DNA of 52,831 nt from an uncultured Clostridium sp. (GCA_900544905.1 UQXF01000007.1:1-52831); one strand, 5' to 3'. Shown: positions 17,848-27,596, numbered from the stretch's first letter. Numbers and translations: made by a program. The notes: generated by a model from the letters alone, not told the origin.

Positions 17848-18720
17848 CTAACCCTTTCTAACGGTATCCTTTTCAATATCCCTATGGTAAATTCGTGCAC
17901 TGTATGGCAGTGTTTCCATTTCCTTATATATACCATTTGCCAGTGTAACAGAACGGTGTTTTCCTCCTGTACAGCCAATCCCGATTATAAGACCATTTTT
18001 TCCCTCTTTAATGTAGTTGGGAATCAGAAATTCCAGCAAATCCACAAGCTTGTTCATAAACTCCTTTGCTTCATCATACTGCATCACAAAATCCTGGATT
18101 GCCTCGTCATTGCCGGTAAGGGGACGCAACTCCAGATTATAATAAGGGTTTGGCAGGAATCTGACGTCAAACACCAAATCCGCATCCCTTGGAATACCAT
18201 ATTTGAAGCCAAAGGACACTATACTCACAATAAAATTGTTATACTCTGCATTTTCTATAAATATTTTATCCAGCTCTGCTTTCAGCTCACGGGTCAGGAG
18301 GCTTGTGGTATCAATAATGTAGTCTGCCTCTTTCCTCAAAAAGGCAATCCGGTTCCGCTCCAGCTTAATTCCATCCTCCACCCTTCCGTTTCTCGCCAGA
18401 GGATGATTTCTTCTGGTCTCCTTATAGCGCTTAATCAGCACATCATCATTGGAATCCAAAAATAATATCTCGTAGTTATACTCGGATTCCTTTAACGCCC
18501 TTAAGCACTCCGAAAGCTGCTCTAAATATACCCCGCTGCGGATATCCACACCAATCGCCACGTTATTAATATCGTTGTCACTGGCATAGGCAATCTCTGC
18601 AAACCGCATAATCAACTGGATTGGAAGATTATCCACACAAAAATATCCAATATCCTCTAAGGTCTTTAATGTTGTACTCTTACCGGCACCACTCATACCG
18701 GTCACAATCACAAACCGCAT
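17848..18720 (-). CDS. rapZ: RapZ/YvcJ nucleotide-binding protein
   Basis: The protein has 290 residues, the usual family length. Walker A is VTGMSGAGKSTTLKTL at residues 6-21, followed by the family hallmark EDIGYFCVDNLPIQL. The C-terminal domain contains FGFKYGIPRDADLVFDVRFLPNPYY and GIGCTGGKHRSVTLA, the RapZ metabolite-binding region. In enteric bacteria RapZ is an RNase E adaptor and glucosamine-6-phosphate sensor; in Firmicutes YvcJ is a GTPase/ATPase linked to competence and cell-wall precursor control. It overlaps murB by 13 bases at its start and is followed directly by whiA. The yvcK gene that often sits between rapZ and whiA is absent here. Confidence 0.95.
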   Translation of the reverse strand: MRFVIVTGMSGAGKSTTLKTLEDIGYFCVDNLPIQLIMRFAEIAYASDNDINNVAIGVDIRSGVYLEQLSECLRALKESEYNYEILFLDSNDDVLIKRYKETRRNHPLARNGRVEDGIKLERNRIAFLRKEADYIIDTTSLLTRELKAELDKIFIENAEYNNFIVSIVSFGFKYGIPRDADLVFDVRFLPNPYYNLELRPLTGNDEAIQDFVMQYDEAKEFMNKLVDLLEFLIPNYIKEGKNGLIIGIGCTGGKHRSVTLANGIYKEMETLPYSARIYHRDIEKDTVRKG

Positions 18721-19685
18721 ATCCTACCTTCGTTCCTCTGCTTTTCTATCTGTCCGTTTCTGCCGGTCAGCTTAATCTCCGGCTCTAACTCCACCTGGAA
18801 TCTGTCATATACCCTTTCCCTGACATCCTGAATCAGCTGCAAAACATCTGCCGCCGTTGCTCCGCCCTTATTAATGACAAAACCGCAATGCTTTTCGGAA
18901 ACCTGCGCACCGCCCACACTGTAGCCCCGAAGACCTGCGTCCATAATCAGCTTTCCTGCAAAATATCCCTCCGGGCGCTTAAATGTAGAGCCTGCGCTGG
19001 GAAACTCCAGAGGCTGTTTTGTTCTTCTGGCAGCTGCCAGCTCTTCCATTCTCGCCGTAATCGCTTCCTTATCTCCCCGCTGCAATGCAAGGGTTGCGCC
19101 TAATACGATATAACCCCTTTCTTCCACAATACTATGACGGTAACCAAATTCCATTTCTTCCACTGTCTTTTCCAGCAGATTCCCATTGGAATCCATCAGC
19201 TGGACCCGTTCCACAATGTCCTTCATCTCTCCGCCATAAGCCCCGGCATTCATCATAATGGCACCTCCAAGGGTGCCCGGTATCCCTGCGGCAAATTCAA
19301 ATCCCGTAAGACCGGCGTCCCGCACTGCATTTCCAAGCATGTGAAGCATAACCCCTGCCTGCGCCTTTACCCTGGTCTCCTCAATTGAAAAATTTGAAAA
19401 ATTGCGGTAAAGCTGGATGACAACTCCTTCCATTCCCTCATCACTGACCAGCAGGTTGCTTCCGTGTCCCAGCATAAAAAACGGAACCTTATACGCATTA
19501 CAGGAAAGCACCACCTGTCCCAGCTCCTCTGCTGTCTGTGGTGTCACAAATATCTGTGCCGGACCGCCGATACGGAAGGTAGTATGTCTGGACATGGGCT
19601 CATTCAAGCTTACATTCTGCTCTCCGACTATTTTATACAATTCACTCATTAAATTCTGATTCATTTTACTACAACCATTCATCAT
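18708..19685 (-). CDS. murB: UDP-N-acetylenolpyruvoylglucosamine reductase
   Basis: The enzyme is an FAD- and NADPH-dependent reductase that makes UDP-N-acetylmuramate in peptidoglycan synthesis. Visible motifs are TTFRIGGPAQIFV, the FAD-binding GHGSNLLVSDEGMEGVVI, AGIPGTLGGAIMMNAGAYGG, the type II YRHSI, and PSAGSTFKRPEGYFAGKLI with the catalytic Ser. The closing Glu lies near RFQVELEPEI. Length is 325 residues if the first ATG is used. The ATG at 19664 is also possible, and neither has a clear ribosome site. It is the first gene of the murB-rapZ-whiA-crh-like unit. Confidence 0.95.
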   Translation of the reverse strand: MMNGCSKMNQNLMSELYKIVGEQNVSLNEPMSRHTTFRIGGPAQIFVTPQTAEELGQVVLSCNAYKVPFFMLGHGSNLLVSDEGMEGVVIQLYRNFSNFSIEETRVKAQAGVMLHMLGNAVRDAGLTGFEFAAGIPGTLGGAIMMNAGAYGGEMKDIVERVQLMDSNGNLLEKTVEEMEFGYRHSIVEERGYIVLGATLALQRGDKEAITARMEELAAARRTKQPLEFPSAGSTFKRPEGYFAGKLIMDAGLRGYSVGGAQVSEKHCGFVINKGGATAADVLQLIQDVRERVYDRFQVELEPEIKLTGRNGQIEKQRNEGRICGL

Positions 19686-19748
19686 TTTTATATATATACT
19701 TTAGAATATGAAATTATATTATTCTCCCACACTTCCCCATTTTCTCTC

Positions 19749-19778
19749 ATTATATTCTATCCCTTCATGTAAAATCAA
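19749..19778 (-). promoter_or_regulatory. Promoter of the murB-rapZ-whiA unit
   Basis: On the minus strand TTGATT (19773-19778), an 18-bp spacer and TATAAT (19749-19754) precede murB by about 65-85 bases. The promoter lies right after the terminator that closes the upstream unit. Confidence 0.65.
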
Positions 19779-19792
19779 TGTAAGAAGTAACG

Positions 19793-19817
19793 AAAAAAAG
19801 GGGGAGAAACTCTCCCC
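19793..19817 (-). terminator. Terminator of the ftsH-uvrC-hprK-glcK unit
   Basis: GGGGAGA and TCTCCCC (19801-19817) form a tight stem with a 3-base loop. The A run at 19793-19799 gives seven Us on the minus strand. It lies 30 bases beyond the glcK stop. Confidence 0.85.
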
Positions 19818-19846
19818 TTTCGTCTTTTTTACTAATAATTGCTGTT

Positions 19847-20788
19847 TTATTTGGTTAAAATAGCCTCTGCGCAGCCATAAATTCCCGCATCATTTCCCAG
19901 TGTCGCAAGAACAAACTTTGTATTCTTGCATGCATGGAATACATACTGCTGGTAATATTTAGCAGTGGTATTAATCAATATATCCCCTGCCCTGGATACG
20001 CCGCCTCCGATTACAAATGCTTCCGGGTCACATACACAGGCAACCGTTGCCAGTGCCTTGCCCAGCGTCTTACCGTGAGCCTCCACCAATTCAAGGGCTA
20101 AATCATCCCCCTCCTTAGCTGCATCAAAAATCTCCTTTGCAGATATGTACTGCACGCTCCGGAGCTTTGACGGGCGGTCTGTATTGTTCAGTGCCCGCTC
20201 TGCCATTCTGGTAATTCCCGTTGCCGATGTATACTGCTCCAGGCATCCCTTCTTACCACAGCCACAGACCTCTGTCTCGTCATCATTTACACAGATGTGT
20301 CCAATCTCTCCGCCGGCTCCATTGGTTCCATACAGCATCTTTCCATTGATAATAATCCCTCCGCCAACGCCGGTTCCCAGGGTTACCATAACGATGGAGG
20401 AAAAGCCTTTTCCACCACCCTGCCACATCTCGCCAAGAGATGCCATATTGGCATCATTTCCAACCTTTGCCGGAAGACCAAGAAGCTTCTCTACTTCCTC
20501 TTCCACATTGAACACTCCCCAGCCAAGGTTTACACAGCGGAGCACTGTACCATCGTCCTTCACCGGTCCCGGCACGCCGATTCCCACACCGGCTACCTCT
20601 TCCTTGCCCACGGAACGCTCTGCAAGCTTTGCCTCAATGGATGCCGCCACATCCGGTAAAATGAAACGTCCGCCTTCATCCTTACGGGTTGGAATTTCCC
20701 ATTTATCCAGCAGCTCGCCCTCTACCGTGAAAAAGCCAAGCTTTACTGTGGTTCCCCCAATATCCACTCCAAATACATATTTCTCCAT
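19847..20788 (-). CDS. glcK: ROK-family glucokinase
   Basis: It phosphorylates glucose with ATP in the cytoplasm. The 313 residues contain the N-terminal phosphate-binding DIGGTTVKLGF and the ROK signature region GNDANMASLGEMWQGGGKG. They also have LGTGVGGGIIINGKM and the zinc cluster EVCGCGKKGCLEQY (CxCGxxGCxE). The C-terminal DPEAFVIGGGVSRAG is also typical. ROK repressors carry an N-terminal helix-turn-helix, which is absent here, so this is a kinase. AAGGAGG precedes the ATG. Its place after hprK puts glucose entry next to the carbon-control kinase. Confidence 0.92.
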   Translation of the reverse strand: MEKYVFGVDIGGTTVKLGFFTVEGELLDKWEIPTRKDEGGRFILPDVAASIEAKLAERSVGKEEVAGVGIGVPGPVKDDGTVLRCVNLGWGVFNVEEEVEKLLGLPAKVGNDANMASLGEMWQGGGKGFSSIVMVTLGTGVGGGIIINGKMLYGTNGAGGEIGHICVNDDETEVCGCGKKGCLEQYTSATGITRMAERALNNTDRPSKLRSVQYISAKEIFDAAKEGDDLALELVEAHGKTLGKALATVACVCDPEAFVIGGGVSRAGDILINTTAKYYQQYVFHACKNTKFVLATLGNDAGIYGCAEAILTK

Positions 20789-20851
20789 AGTACTATATCC
20801 TCCTTACTATTCCTGTTACTGCAGGATTATAAACGCTTTATATTTTAAATG

Positions 20852-21781
20852 TTACTTCTTTTTATTCATATTATTGGTAACCCTGTTATAGAGCTCCTGT
20901 GCCGCATTATAGCCCATCTGCTTTTGTCTGTGGTTAACCGCAGCTGACTCTACAATAATGGCAATATTACGTCCCGGACGGATTGGAATATTGTGGGACA
21001 CTACCTTATTGCCAAGAATTTCCGTATACTGGTCTTCCAGTCCCATCCGGTCATAATTGTTATCCTTGTCCCATTCCTCCAGATTGATTACCAAATCGAT
21101 TCCCTGGGTCATCTTAACACACTCAAAGCCGAACAACGCCTTCACATCTATAATTCCGATTCCCCTAAGCTCAATAAAATGGCGGGTGATATCCGGAGAT
21201 GAGCCAACCAGGGTATCATCCGATACCTTTTTAATCTCCACCACATCATCCGATACAAGCCGGTGCCCCCGCTTAATCAATTCCAGGGCAGCCTCTGATT
21301 TACCGATTCCGCTTTCCCCTTTAATCAGAACACCAACGCCGTATACGTCAACTAAAACCGCATGAATGGAAATGCGCGGTGCCAGCTCCACATGAAGCCA
21401 GCGGACGGTTTCATGCACAAAGGCAGAGGTAGTTGCATCAGAGGTCAGAACCGGAACCCCATATTTTCTTCCCACCTCAATAACAAAATCCTGGGGCTGA
21501 AGTCCCCGGCAGAATACCAGACAGGGAATCTTATGCTGAAATAATTTATCAAAAATCAGCGCACTCTCATCCCGGTCATGGATACTGCTGATATAGGCAT
21601 GCTCTACATTACCGCAAATCTGAATGCGGTTTGCATCAAAATGTTCAAAAAATCCGGAAAGCTGCACTGCCGGCCGGTTAATATCCGGGTCGGTAATCAG
21701 AATCTCATCCGTATTGATTTCCGGAATATGATTGGTCAGACTCAGCTTTTCAATTAACTTTGTCAGTGTTATGGAATACAT
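20852..21781 (-). CDS. hprK: HPr kinase/phosphorylase
   Basis: HprK phosphorylates Ser46 of HPr and Crh, and removes the phosphate, in response to glycolytic state. This is the trigger of CcpA-dependent catabolite control. The 309 residues from ATG 21781 (GAGGAGGG upstream; the frame extends to 21796) match the family length. Walker A is GESGIGKS at residues 155-162, followed by ELIKRGHRLVSDDVVEI. The family signature is in IELRGIGIIDVKALFG, and the C-terminal part has IPIRPGRNIAIIVESAAVN. In this window its only HPr-like substrate with a Ser46 is the Crh-like protein at 16561-16818. Confidence 0.96.
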   Translation of the reverse strand: MYSITLTKLIEKLSLTNHIPEINTDEILITDPDINRPAVQLSGFFEHFDANRIQICGNVEHAYISSIHDRDESALIFDKLFQHKIPCLVFCRGLQPQDFVIEVGRKYGVPVLTSDATTSAFVHETVRWLHVELAPRISIHAVLVDVYGVGVLIKGESGIGKSEAALELIKRGHRLVSDDVVEIKKVSDDTLVGSSPDITRHFIELRGIGIIDVKALFGFECVKMTQGIDLVINLEEWDKDNNYDRMGLEDQYTEILGNKVVSHNIPIRPGRNIAIIVESAAVNHRQKQMGYNAAQELYNRVTNNMNKKK

Positions 21782-21853
21782 TGAATCCCTCCTCATTTCA
21801 CAAAAAAACTATATTCATTGTATCATACTATACCCGGAAACTCTAGGAGATTT

Positions 21854-23677
21854 TCATTCTTCCTCATGAAAAAAACGGTAAATTTCTTCCGCCACCTGGG
21901 GAGTTATCTGTTTTACCTCTGTCAATTCCTCCACCGTGGCATTTTTTATCCTTTCAATCTCCTTAAAATGCTGCATCAGGGCTTTCCGTCTGGCAGGCCC
22001 CACACCGTTAATATCATCCAGAATACTGTGCACCTGCTCCTTTCCCCGCAGCAGCTTATGATAGGTAATGGCAAACCGGTGTGCCTCGTCCTGCAGCCTT
22101 GTAATCATTCCAAAAACCTCACTGTTCCGCGGAAAGGATATCTCCTCATTGTTATAGTAAAGCCCTCTTGTACGGTGATTGTCATCCTTCACCATGCCGC
22201 AGACCGGAATATGGATATTCAGCTGTTCTAACACCTGTAAAGCCACATTAACCTGTCCCTTGCCGCCATCCATCATAATCACATCAGGATAGACATCAAA
22301 GCGCTCATCCGTAAAACGTCTCGTCAAAACCTCTTCCATGCTCTTGTAATCATCCGGTCCGGAAACGGTACGGAGCTTAAATTTACGGTATGCATTTTTT
22401 CTGGCTCTGCCCTTTTCAAACACCACCATGGACGCCACAGACTGGTACCCGCTTGTGTTGGATATATCAAATGCCTCCAGGCGGTCTGCGCAGGGTAGTC
22501 CCAGCAGCTTCGCCAGTTCATTTGCCGCACCGACTGTGCGCGCCTCCTCCCGTTTCAGCTTCTCCAAATCTCTGGACAACACCACCTTGGCATTTTCCCT
22601 GGCAAGGTCAATCATTTTGGATTTTTCCCCCTTTACCGGGGTAATGATATGTACCCTGCCGCCCCGGCGCTCTCCAAGCCACTGCTCCAGCAGCTCCTGC
22701 TCCTCCACCGCAAATTCCGTCAGCAGTTCATTGGGTACAAAAGGGGTTCCGTTATAATACTGCTTGATAAAGGTTTCCATTATCTGGGAGCCACTGTCCT
22801 GCCCGGAATGCTCAATGTGAAAATGTTCTCTTCCAAGCAGCTTCCCATCCCTGACGAAGAAAACAGATACCACCGTCTCCTCCTCTTTTCTCGCCATGGC
22901 AATGACATCCCTGTCAATTCCGCCGGTTTTTACCACCCGCTGGGAGCCTGTCACATGCTCCACACTGGCTATCAAATCCCGGTATTCTGCCGCCTCCTCA
23001 AAGGCATACTCCGCCGCCTTTTCCTTCATTTTATGCTCCAGCTCTGCCAAAACCTTCTTATAATCCCCATTCAGAAAAGCCAGCAGCCGGTTAATCCGCT
23101 CCCCATACTCCTCCTTTGAAATATATCCCTGGCAGGGTCCGGCACACTGCTTCATCTGATAATACAGACAGGGTCTGCCCATCCCCAGCTCCTTTGGCAG
23201 TGACTTGTTACAGGTCCGGATGCCATACAGCTTCTGCACCAGTTCAATGGTATCCTTAACTGCTGCGGCACTGGTATAGGGCCCAAAATACTTCGCTCCG
23301 TCCCGCCGCATCTGCCTTGCAAAAAGAACCCTCGGAAAATCCTCCTGCACCGTTACCTTCATAAAAGGATAGCTCTTGTCATCCTTTAGCATGGTGTTGT
23401 ATTTCGGGCGGTGCTCCTTAATCAGGTTATTTTCCAGCACCAGCGCCTCTAATTCCGAATCCGTCACAATGTACTCAAAGTAATCTATGAGGGTAATCAT
23501 TTTCTCAATCTTCGGTCCACGGTTGTTTACCTTCCGGAAATACGAACTAACCCGCCGTTTTAAATTGATTGCCTTGCCGACATAAATAATCTCATCATTG
23601 CCTGCATGCATCAAATAAACGCCAGGCTGGTCCGGGAGCTTCTTCAATTCTTCCTTTAAGTCGAAGCCTTCCTTCAT
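21854..23677 (-). CDS. uvrC: UvrABC excinuclease subunit C
   Basis: UvrC makes both incisions in nucleotide excision repair. The 607 residues have the N-terminal GIY-YIG nuclease (PGVYLMHAGNDEIIYVGKAI, LKRRVSSYF) and a UVR motif around residue 200-230 (LEHKMKEKAAEYAFEEAAEY). The RNase H-like C-terminal nuclease contains EAFDISNTSGYQSVASMVVF, GPDDYKSMEEVLTRRF and DVIMMDGGKGQVN. The end has two helix-hairpin-helix motifs (DDINGVGPARRKAL). The ATG overlaps the ftsH stop as TGATG with GGAG upstream, so translation is coupled. Confidence 0.97.
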   Translation of the reverse strand: MKEGFDLKEELKKLPDQPGVYLMHAGNDEIIYVGKAINLKRRVSSYFRKVNNRGPKIEKMITLIDYFEYIVTDSELEALVLENNLIKEHRPKYNTMLKDDKSYPFMKVTVQEDFPRVLFARQMRRDGAKYFGPYTSAAAVKDTIELVQKLYGIRTCNKSLPKELGMGRPCLYYQMKQCAGPCQGYISKEEYGERINRLLAFLNGDYKKVLAELEHKMKEKAAEYAFEEAAEYRDLIASVEHVTGSQRVVKTGGIDRDVIAMARKEEETVVSVFFVRDGKLLGREHFHIEHSGQDSGSQIMETFIKQYYNGTPFVPNELLTEFAVEEQELLEQWLGERRGGRVHIITPVKGEKSKMIDLARENAKVVLSRDLEKLKREEARTVGAANELAKLLGLPCADRLEAFDISNTSGYQSVASMVVFEKGRARKNAYRKFKLRTVSGPDDYKSMEEVLTRRFTDERFDVYPDVIMMDGGKGQVNVALQVLEQLNIHIPVCGMVKDDNHRTRGLYYNNEEISFPRNSEVFGMITRLQDEAHRFAITYHKLLRGKEQVHSILDDINGVGPARRKALMQHFKEIERIKNATVEELTEVKQITPQVAEEIYRFFHEEE

Positions 23678-25578
23678 CAATCTCCCTCTGTGGCAGCCTT
23701 CAGGGCAGTGCCTGTCATTTCCTCAAATATCTTCATAAACTCTTTACCTGTAATGGTTTCCTTCTCAATCAGATGCTGTGCAAGAGCGTCCAGCAGGGAT
23801 ACATTTTCCAACAGAAGATTATAAGCCTTCTCATAAGCGCTCTTTATCACTCTGCGAATCTCATCATCAATTTTGGTTGCTGTCTCCTCTGAACAGTTCA
23901 TCACTGCCCTGCCGTCCAGATAACGGTTCTGCACAGACTCTAATGCCACCATGCCAAACTCATCCGACATACCGTACATTGTAATCATGCTCCGCGCCAT
24001 ATTGGTTGCCTGCTCAATATCGTTGGAGGCTCCGGTTGTGACGGATGGAAACTTAATAGCCTCCGCTGCACGTCCCGCAAGAAATGTAACAATATCCTCT
24101 TCCATCTCCGCCTTGGTATTTAAATATTTTTCTTCCTCCGGCACCTGCATAACATAACCCAGGGAGCCCATGGTTCTCGGTATAATCGTAATCTTCTGAA
24201 CCGGCTCTGTGTGCTTTTGCAATGCAATGCACAGAGCATGACCGGTCTCATGGTACGCAACAATTTCTTTTTCCTTTTTACTGAGGATTCTGTCCTTTTT
24301 CTCCTTACCTGCAAATACCACCTCGATGGACTCAAACAAATCAGCCTGGCTGACAAATTCCCGTCCGGCTTTCACTGCTGCCAATGCCGCCTCGTTAATA
24401 ATATTGGCAAGGTCCGCACCCACAGCTCCGGAGGTTGCAAGGGCAAGCTCCTTAAAATCAACGGTTTCATCCATCTTAACATTCTTGGCATGTACCTTCA
24501 GGGTTTCAATCCGTCCCTTCAAATCCGGTTTTTCCACTATAACACGGCGGTCAAAACGTCCCGGACGAAGCAGCGCCTTATCCAAAACCTCCGGACGGTT
24601 GGTAGCCGCTAAAATAACGATACCCTTGGAGGTATCGAAACCATCCATTTCCGAAAGAAGCTGGTTTAAGGTCTGCTCCCGCTCGGAATCACCGCCGCCA
24701 TATTTGCTGTCACGGCTTCTGCCAATGGCATCAATCTCATCAATAAATATAATACAAGGCGCTACAGAATTTGCCTGCTTAAACAAATCCCTTACACGGG
24801 AAGCACCAACACCCACATACAGCTCTACGAAATCGGAACCGGATAAGGAGAAAAATGGCACATTCGCCTCTCCTGCCACCGCCTTGGCAAGCAGTGTCTT
24901 ACCTGTTCCAGGAGGTCCCACCAGCAGAGCGCCCTTTGGAAGCTTTGCACCGATTTCCAGATACCGCTTGGGATTATGCAAAAAGTCCACCATTTCTTTC
25001 AGGGATTCCTTGGACTCCTCCTGTCCTGCCACATCTGCAAAGGTTACTCCCGTTTCCTTTTCCATATACATTTTGGCATTGCTTTTTCCAACACCCATCA
25101 TTCCGCCGCTCTTGCTCATGGAGCGCATAAACAGCCAGATAATTAAATAAAATACGCCAAACATTAATACCCACGACAATATATTTCCTATCATCGCAGA
25201 GCTGCTCTCATCCACAGCCGTATAATCCAGCTCTCCCTTTTCCTTTGCTTCCTCCAAACGGTCTACCAAATCAATATCGGAAATCCGGATTGCATAATAG
25301 CTTTTCTTTTTGCCGGATTTCGTCTTTTCCTTTGGTATCACCTCAACGGTAGAGCTGTAAATCTTAACGGTCTCCACCTTGCCCTCATCCAGCATGGATA
25401 AAAATTCACTGTAGGAAATCTCCTCCTGCTGGCTGGTCTGGTAACTGCTATAGGCATAGAAAAACAGTAATGTCAGTCCCACCGATACAATCACCATAAA
25501 CAAAAAGCTTCTGTTAGGGGACTTTCTGCCATTATTGTTCTGATTATTCTCATTATTCTGATTTTTATTTTCTTCCAA
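23677..25578 (-). CDS. ftsH: ATP-dependent zinc metalloprotease FtsH
   Basis: FtsH is a membrane-anchored AAA protease that removes damaged or regulated membrane and cytoplasmic proteins. The 633 residues begin with an Asn-rich tail. Transmembrane segments lie at about 25-43 and 130-152. Walker A is GPPGTGKT at 221-228, Walker B is IIFIDEIDAIG, and the second region of homology includes ATNRPEVLDKALLRPGRFDR. The zinc site HETGH is at 443-447. The start is TTG with GGAGG 9 bases upstream. It heads the ftsH-uvrC-hprK-glcK unit. Confidence 0.97.
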   Translation of the reverse strand: MEENKNQNNENNQNNNGRKSPNRSFLFMVIVSVGLTLLFFYAYSSYQTSQQEEISYSEFLSMLDEGKVETVKIYSSTVEVIPKEKTKSGKKKSYYAIRISDIDLVDRLEEAKEKGELDYTAVDESSSAMIGNILSWVLMFGVFYLIIWLFMRSMSKSGGMMGVGKSNAKMYMEKETGVTFADVAGQEESKESLKEMVDFLHNPKRYLEIGAKLPKGALLVGPPGTGKTLLAKAVAGEANVPFFSLSGSDFVELYVGVGASRVRDLFKQANSVAPCIIFIDEIDAIGRSRDSKYGGGDSEREQTLNQLLSEMDGFDTSKGIVILAATNRPEVLDKALLRPGRFDRRVIVEKPDLKGRIETLKVHAKNVKMDETVDFKELALATSGAVGADLANIINEAALAAVKAGREFVSQADLFESIEVVFAGKEKKDRILSKKEKEIVAYHETGHALCIALQKHTEPVQKITIIPRTMGSLGYVMQVPEEEKYLNTKAEMEEDIVTFLAGRAAEAIKFPSVTTGASNDIEQATNMARSMITMYGMSDEFGMVALESVQNRYLDGRAVMNCSEETATKIDDEIRRVIKSAYEKAYNLLLENVSLLDALAQHLIEKETITGKEFMKIFEEMTGTALKAATEGD

Positions 25579-25908
25579 CTTTTTATCCTCCTGTTATTTT
25601 AACAGTATCTATTATAAGAGGAATTTCTAAAATACGCAATTCCATTTTCATGTAATTTTTGTGAAGTAACCGGAAAGATTTTCCAACCGGAGGGTCAGCC
25701 GCAATCTATACATTTTATCATTTCCCATTATGCGGGAAATATTTCTTCTTCTCCGCTTAAATAAAGAAAGAAAAAATAAGAGATTTATCAATTGACTAAC
25801 CCTCTTATTTCATATAAAATAAAGTCTATGTATGTCAATGTACAAGAATATTTGTTTCTATAAAACAAACAATATAACGAAACCAAATTATACACGGAGG
25901 AGAAATAT
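25579..25908. other. Divergent ftsH-pyrG intergenic region
   Basis: This 330-base stretch has no gene. It holds the ftsH promoter on the minus strand (TTGCGT as ACGCAA at 25634-25639, 17-bp spacer, TATAAT at 25611-25616). It also holds the pyrG promoter on the plus strand. A small hairpin, ATTTCCC/GGGAAAT (25720-25740), and a CCGG-flanked repeat near 25670-25690 lie between them and have no clear role. Confidence 0.6.
25792..25820 (+). promoter_or_regulatory. Promoter of pyrG
   Basis: TTGACT (25792-25797), a 17-bp spacer and TAAAAT (25815-25820) lie about 90 bases before the pyrG start. TATAAA at 25813 is an overlapping alternative -10. Confidence 0.6.
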
Positions 25909-27519
25909 ATGGCAGTCAAATATGTATTTGTCACAGGTGGTGTTGTTTCCGGACTGGGTAAAGGAATTACCGCCGCTTCTTTGGGAAGACTTCTGAAAGC
26001 CAGAGGCTATAAAGTAACCTGTCAGAAGTTTGACCCATATATCAATATCGACCCAGGCACCATGAATCCAATCCAGCATGGTGAAGTATTTGTAACAGAT
26101 GACGGCGCAGAGACAGACCTGGACCTGGGCCACTATGAGCGGTTCATCGATGAAAACCTGAACAAAAAATCCAATGTCACCACCGGCAAGGTATATTGGA
26201 GCATTTTGCAGAAGGAACGCCGCGGTGATTTCGGCGGTCATACCGTCCAGGTTATTCCGCATATTACCAACGAGATACAAAGCCGCTTCTACCGCAATTT
26301 AGACGCTTCCGAAACGGAATTTGCCATTATCGAGGTAGGAGGTACGGTGGGCGATATTGAGAGCCAGCCATTCCTGGAAGCAATCCGCCAGTTCCAGCAC
26401 GCGGTGGGACACGAAAACTGCATTATGATACATGTAACGCTGATTCCTTATTTAAAGGCTTCCGGTGAAATGAAAACCAAGCCCACACAGGCCAGCGTTA
26501 AGAATCTTCAGTCCCTTGGTATCCAGCCGGATATCTTAGTCTGCCGCTCCGACTATCCGTTAGAGGATGGCATGAAGGACAAGATTGCGCTATTCTGTAA
26601 TGTACCAAGCGAGAATGTTATCCAGAATCTGGATGTGGACGTCTTATACGAAGTGCCGCTTGCCATGGAAAAAGAAAAGCTGGCAGATGTGGTATGCAAA
26701 TGTCTCCATGTAGATTGTCCGGAGCCAGACCTTGACGAATGGATTGCCATGATTGACCGTTGGAAAAATCCGGTAAAGAAGGTGAAAATTGCTCTGGTAG
26801 GCAAATATGTATCTCTGCACGACGCCTATATCTCCGTTGTGGAAGCATTAAAGCACAGCTCCTTTGCCTGCAACTCTGATTTGGAAATCATGTGGATGGA
26901 TTCTGAATTATTAAATGATGACAATGTTGCCGAGGAATTGAAGGAGGCGGACGGTATTATTGTTCCGGGCGGCTTTGGTGACCGCGGTATTGAGGGAATG
27001 ATTAGTGCCATTCGATATGCCAGAGAAAACAACATCCCATATCTCGGACTTTGTCTCGGCATGCAGCTGACCATTGTGGAATTTGCAAGACACGTATTGG
27101 GATACCATGATGCAAACTCCAGTGAATTTAATCCAAGCAGCGTACACCAGGTTATTCACATCATGCCGGACCAGGACGGCGTCACCGACCTTGGCGGTAC
27201 CTTACGGCTTGGCGCATACCCTTGTGTATTAAAGGAAGGTTCCAAATCCTATGCATTATATGGTCAGAAAGAAATTACGGAACGTCACCGTCACCGTTAC
27301 GAGGTTAACAACGACTACCGCGAAGCTCTGGTTTCCGGCGGAATGGATTTGGTGGGCCAGTCCCCAGACGGACATATTGTGGAAATGATTGAAATTCCAG
27401 AACACCCTTGGTTTGTGGGCACACAGGCACATCCGGAATTTAAATCCCGTCCCAACAAACCGCACCCATTGTTTAAGGGCTTTGTGACTGCCGCATTAGA
27501 GCATCAGGAAAAGAAATAA
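25909..27519 (+). CDS. pyrG: CTP synthase
   Basis: PyrG converts UTP to CTP using ATP and glutamine, the last step of pyrimidine nucleotide synthesis. The 536 residues open with the amidoligase P-loop region VTGGVVSGLGKGITAASLG. They carry the UTP/CTP-binding DPYINIDPGTMNPIQHGEV and EVGGTVGDIES. The C-terminal glutaminase has its nucleophile Cys382 in LGLCLGMQ and the His-Glu pair in QAHPEFKSRP. GGAGGAG precedes the ATG. It is a single-gene unit with its own promoter and terminator. Confidence 0.98.
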   Translation: MAVKYVFVTGGVVSGLGKGITAASLGRLLKARGYKVTCQKFDPYINIDPGTMNPIQHGEVFVTDDGAETDLDLGHYERFIDENLNKKSNVTTGKVYWSILQKERRGDFGGHTVQVIPHITNEIQSRFYRNLDASETEFAIIEVGGTVGDIESQPFLEAIRQFQHAVGHENCIMIHVTLIPYLKASGEMKTKPTQASVKNLQSLGIQPDILVCRSDYPLEDGMKDKIALFCNVPSENVIQNLDVDVLYEVPLAMEKEKLADVVCKCLHVDCPEPDLDEWIAMIDRWKNPVKKVKIALVGKYVSLHDAYISVVEALKHSSFACNSDLEIMWMDSELLNDDNVAEELKEADGIIVPGGFGDRGIEGMISAIRYARENNIPYLGLCLGMQLTIVEFARHVLGYHDANSSEFNPSSVHQVIHIMPDQDGVTDLGGTLRLGAYPCVLKEGSKSYALYGQKEITERHRHRYEVNNDYREALVSGGMDLVGQSPDGHIVEMIEIPEHPWFVGTQAHPEFKSRPNKPHPLFKGFVTAALEHQEKK

Positions 27520-27528
27520 CGCAAAAAC

Positions 27529-27564
27529 GGGCTGTCGTGCTAATTGCGGCAGCCCCATTCTTTT
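27529..27564 (+). terminator. Terminator of pyrG
   Basis: GGGCTGTCG (27529-27537) pairs with CGGCAGCCC (27547-27555), nine pairs including one G-U. A T-rich stretch follows. Confidence 0.7.
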
Positions 27565-27596
27565 ATGTGCTTAGTTCCACTTCCCAACTATCCTAA

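Noticed and set aside
25720..25740. Hairpin ATTTCCC/GGGAAAT upstream of pyrG as a terminator or attenuator
   Set aside because: It is short, has no U tract and lies upstream of the promoter, so a role in transcription ending is not supported.
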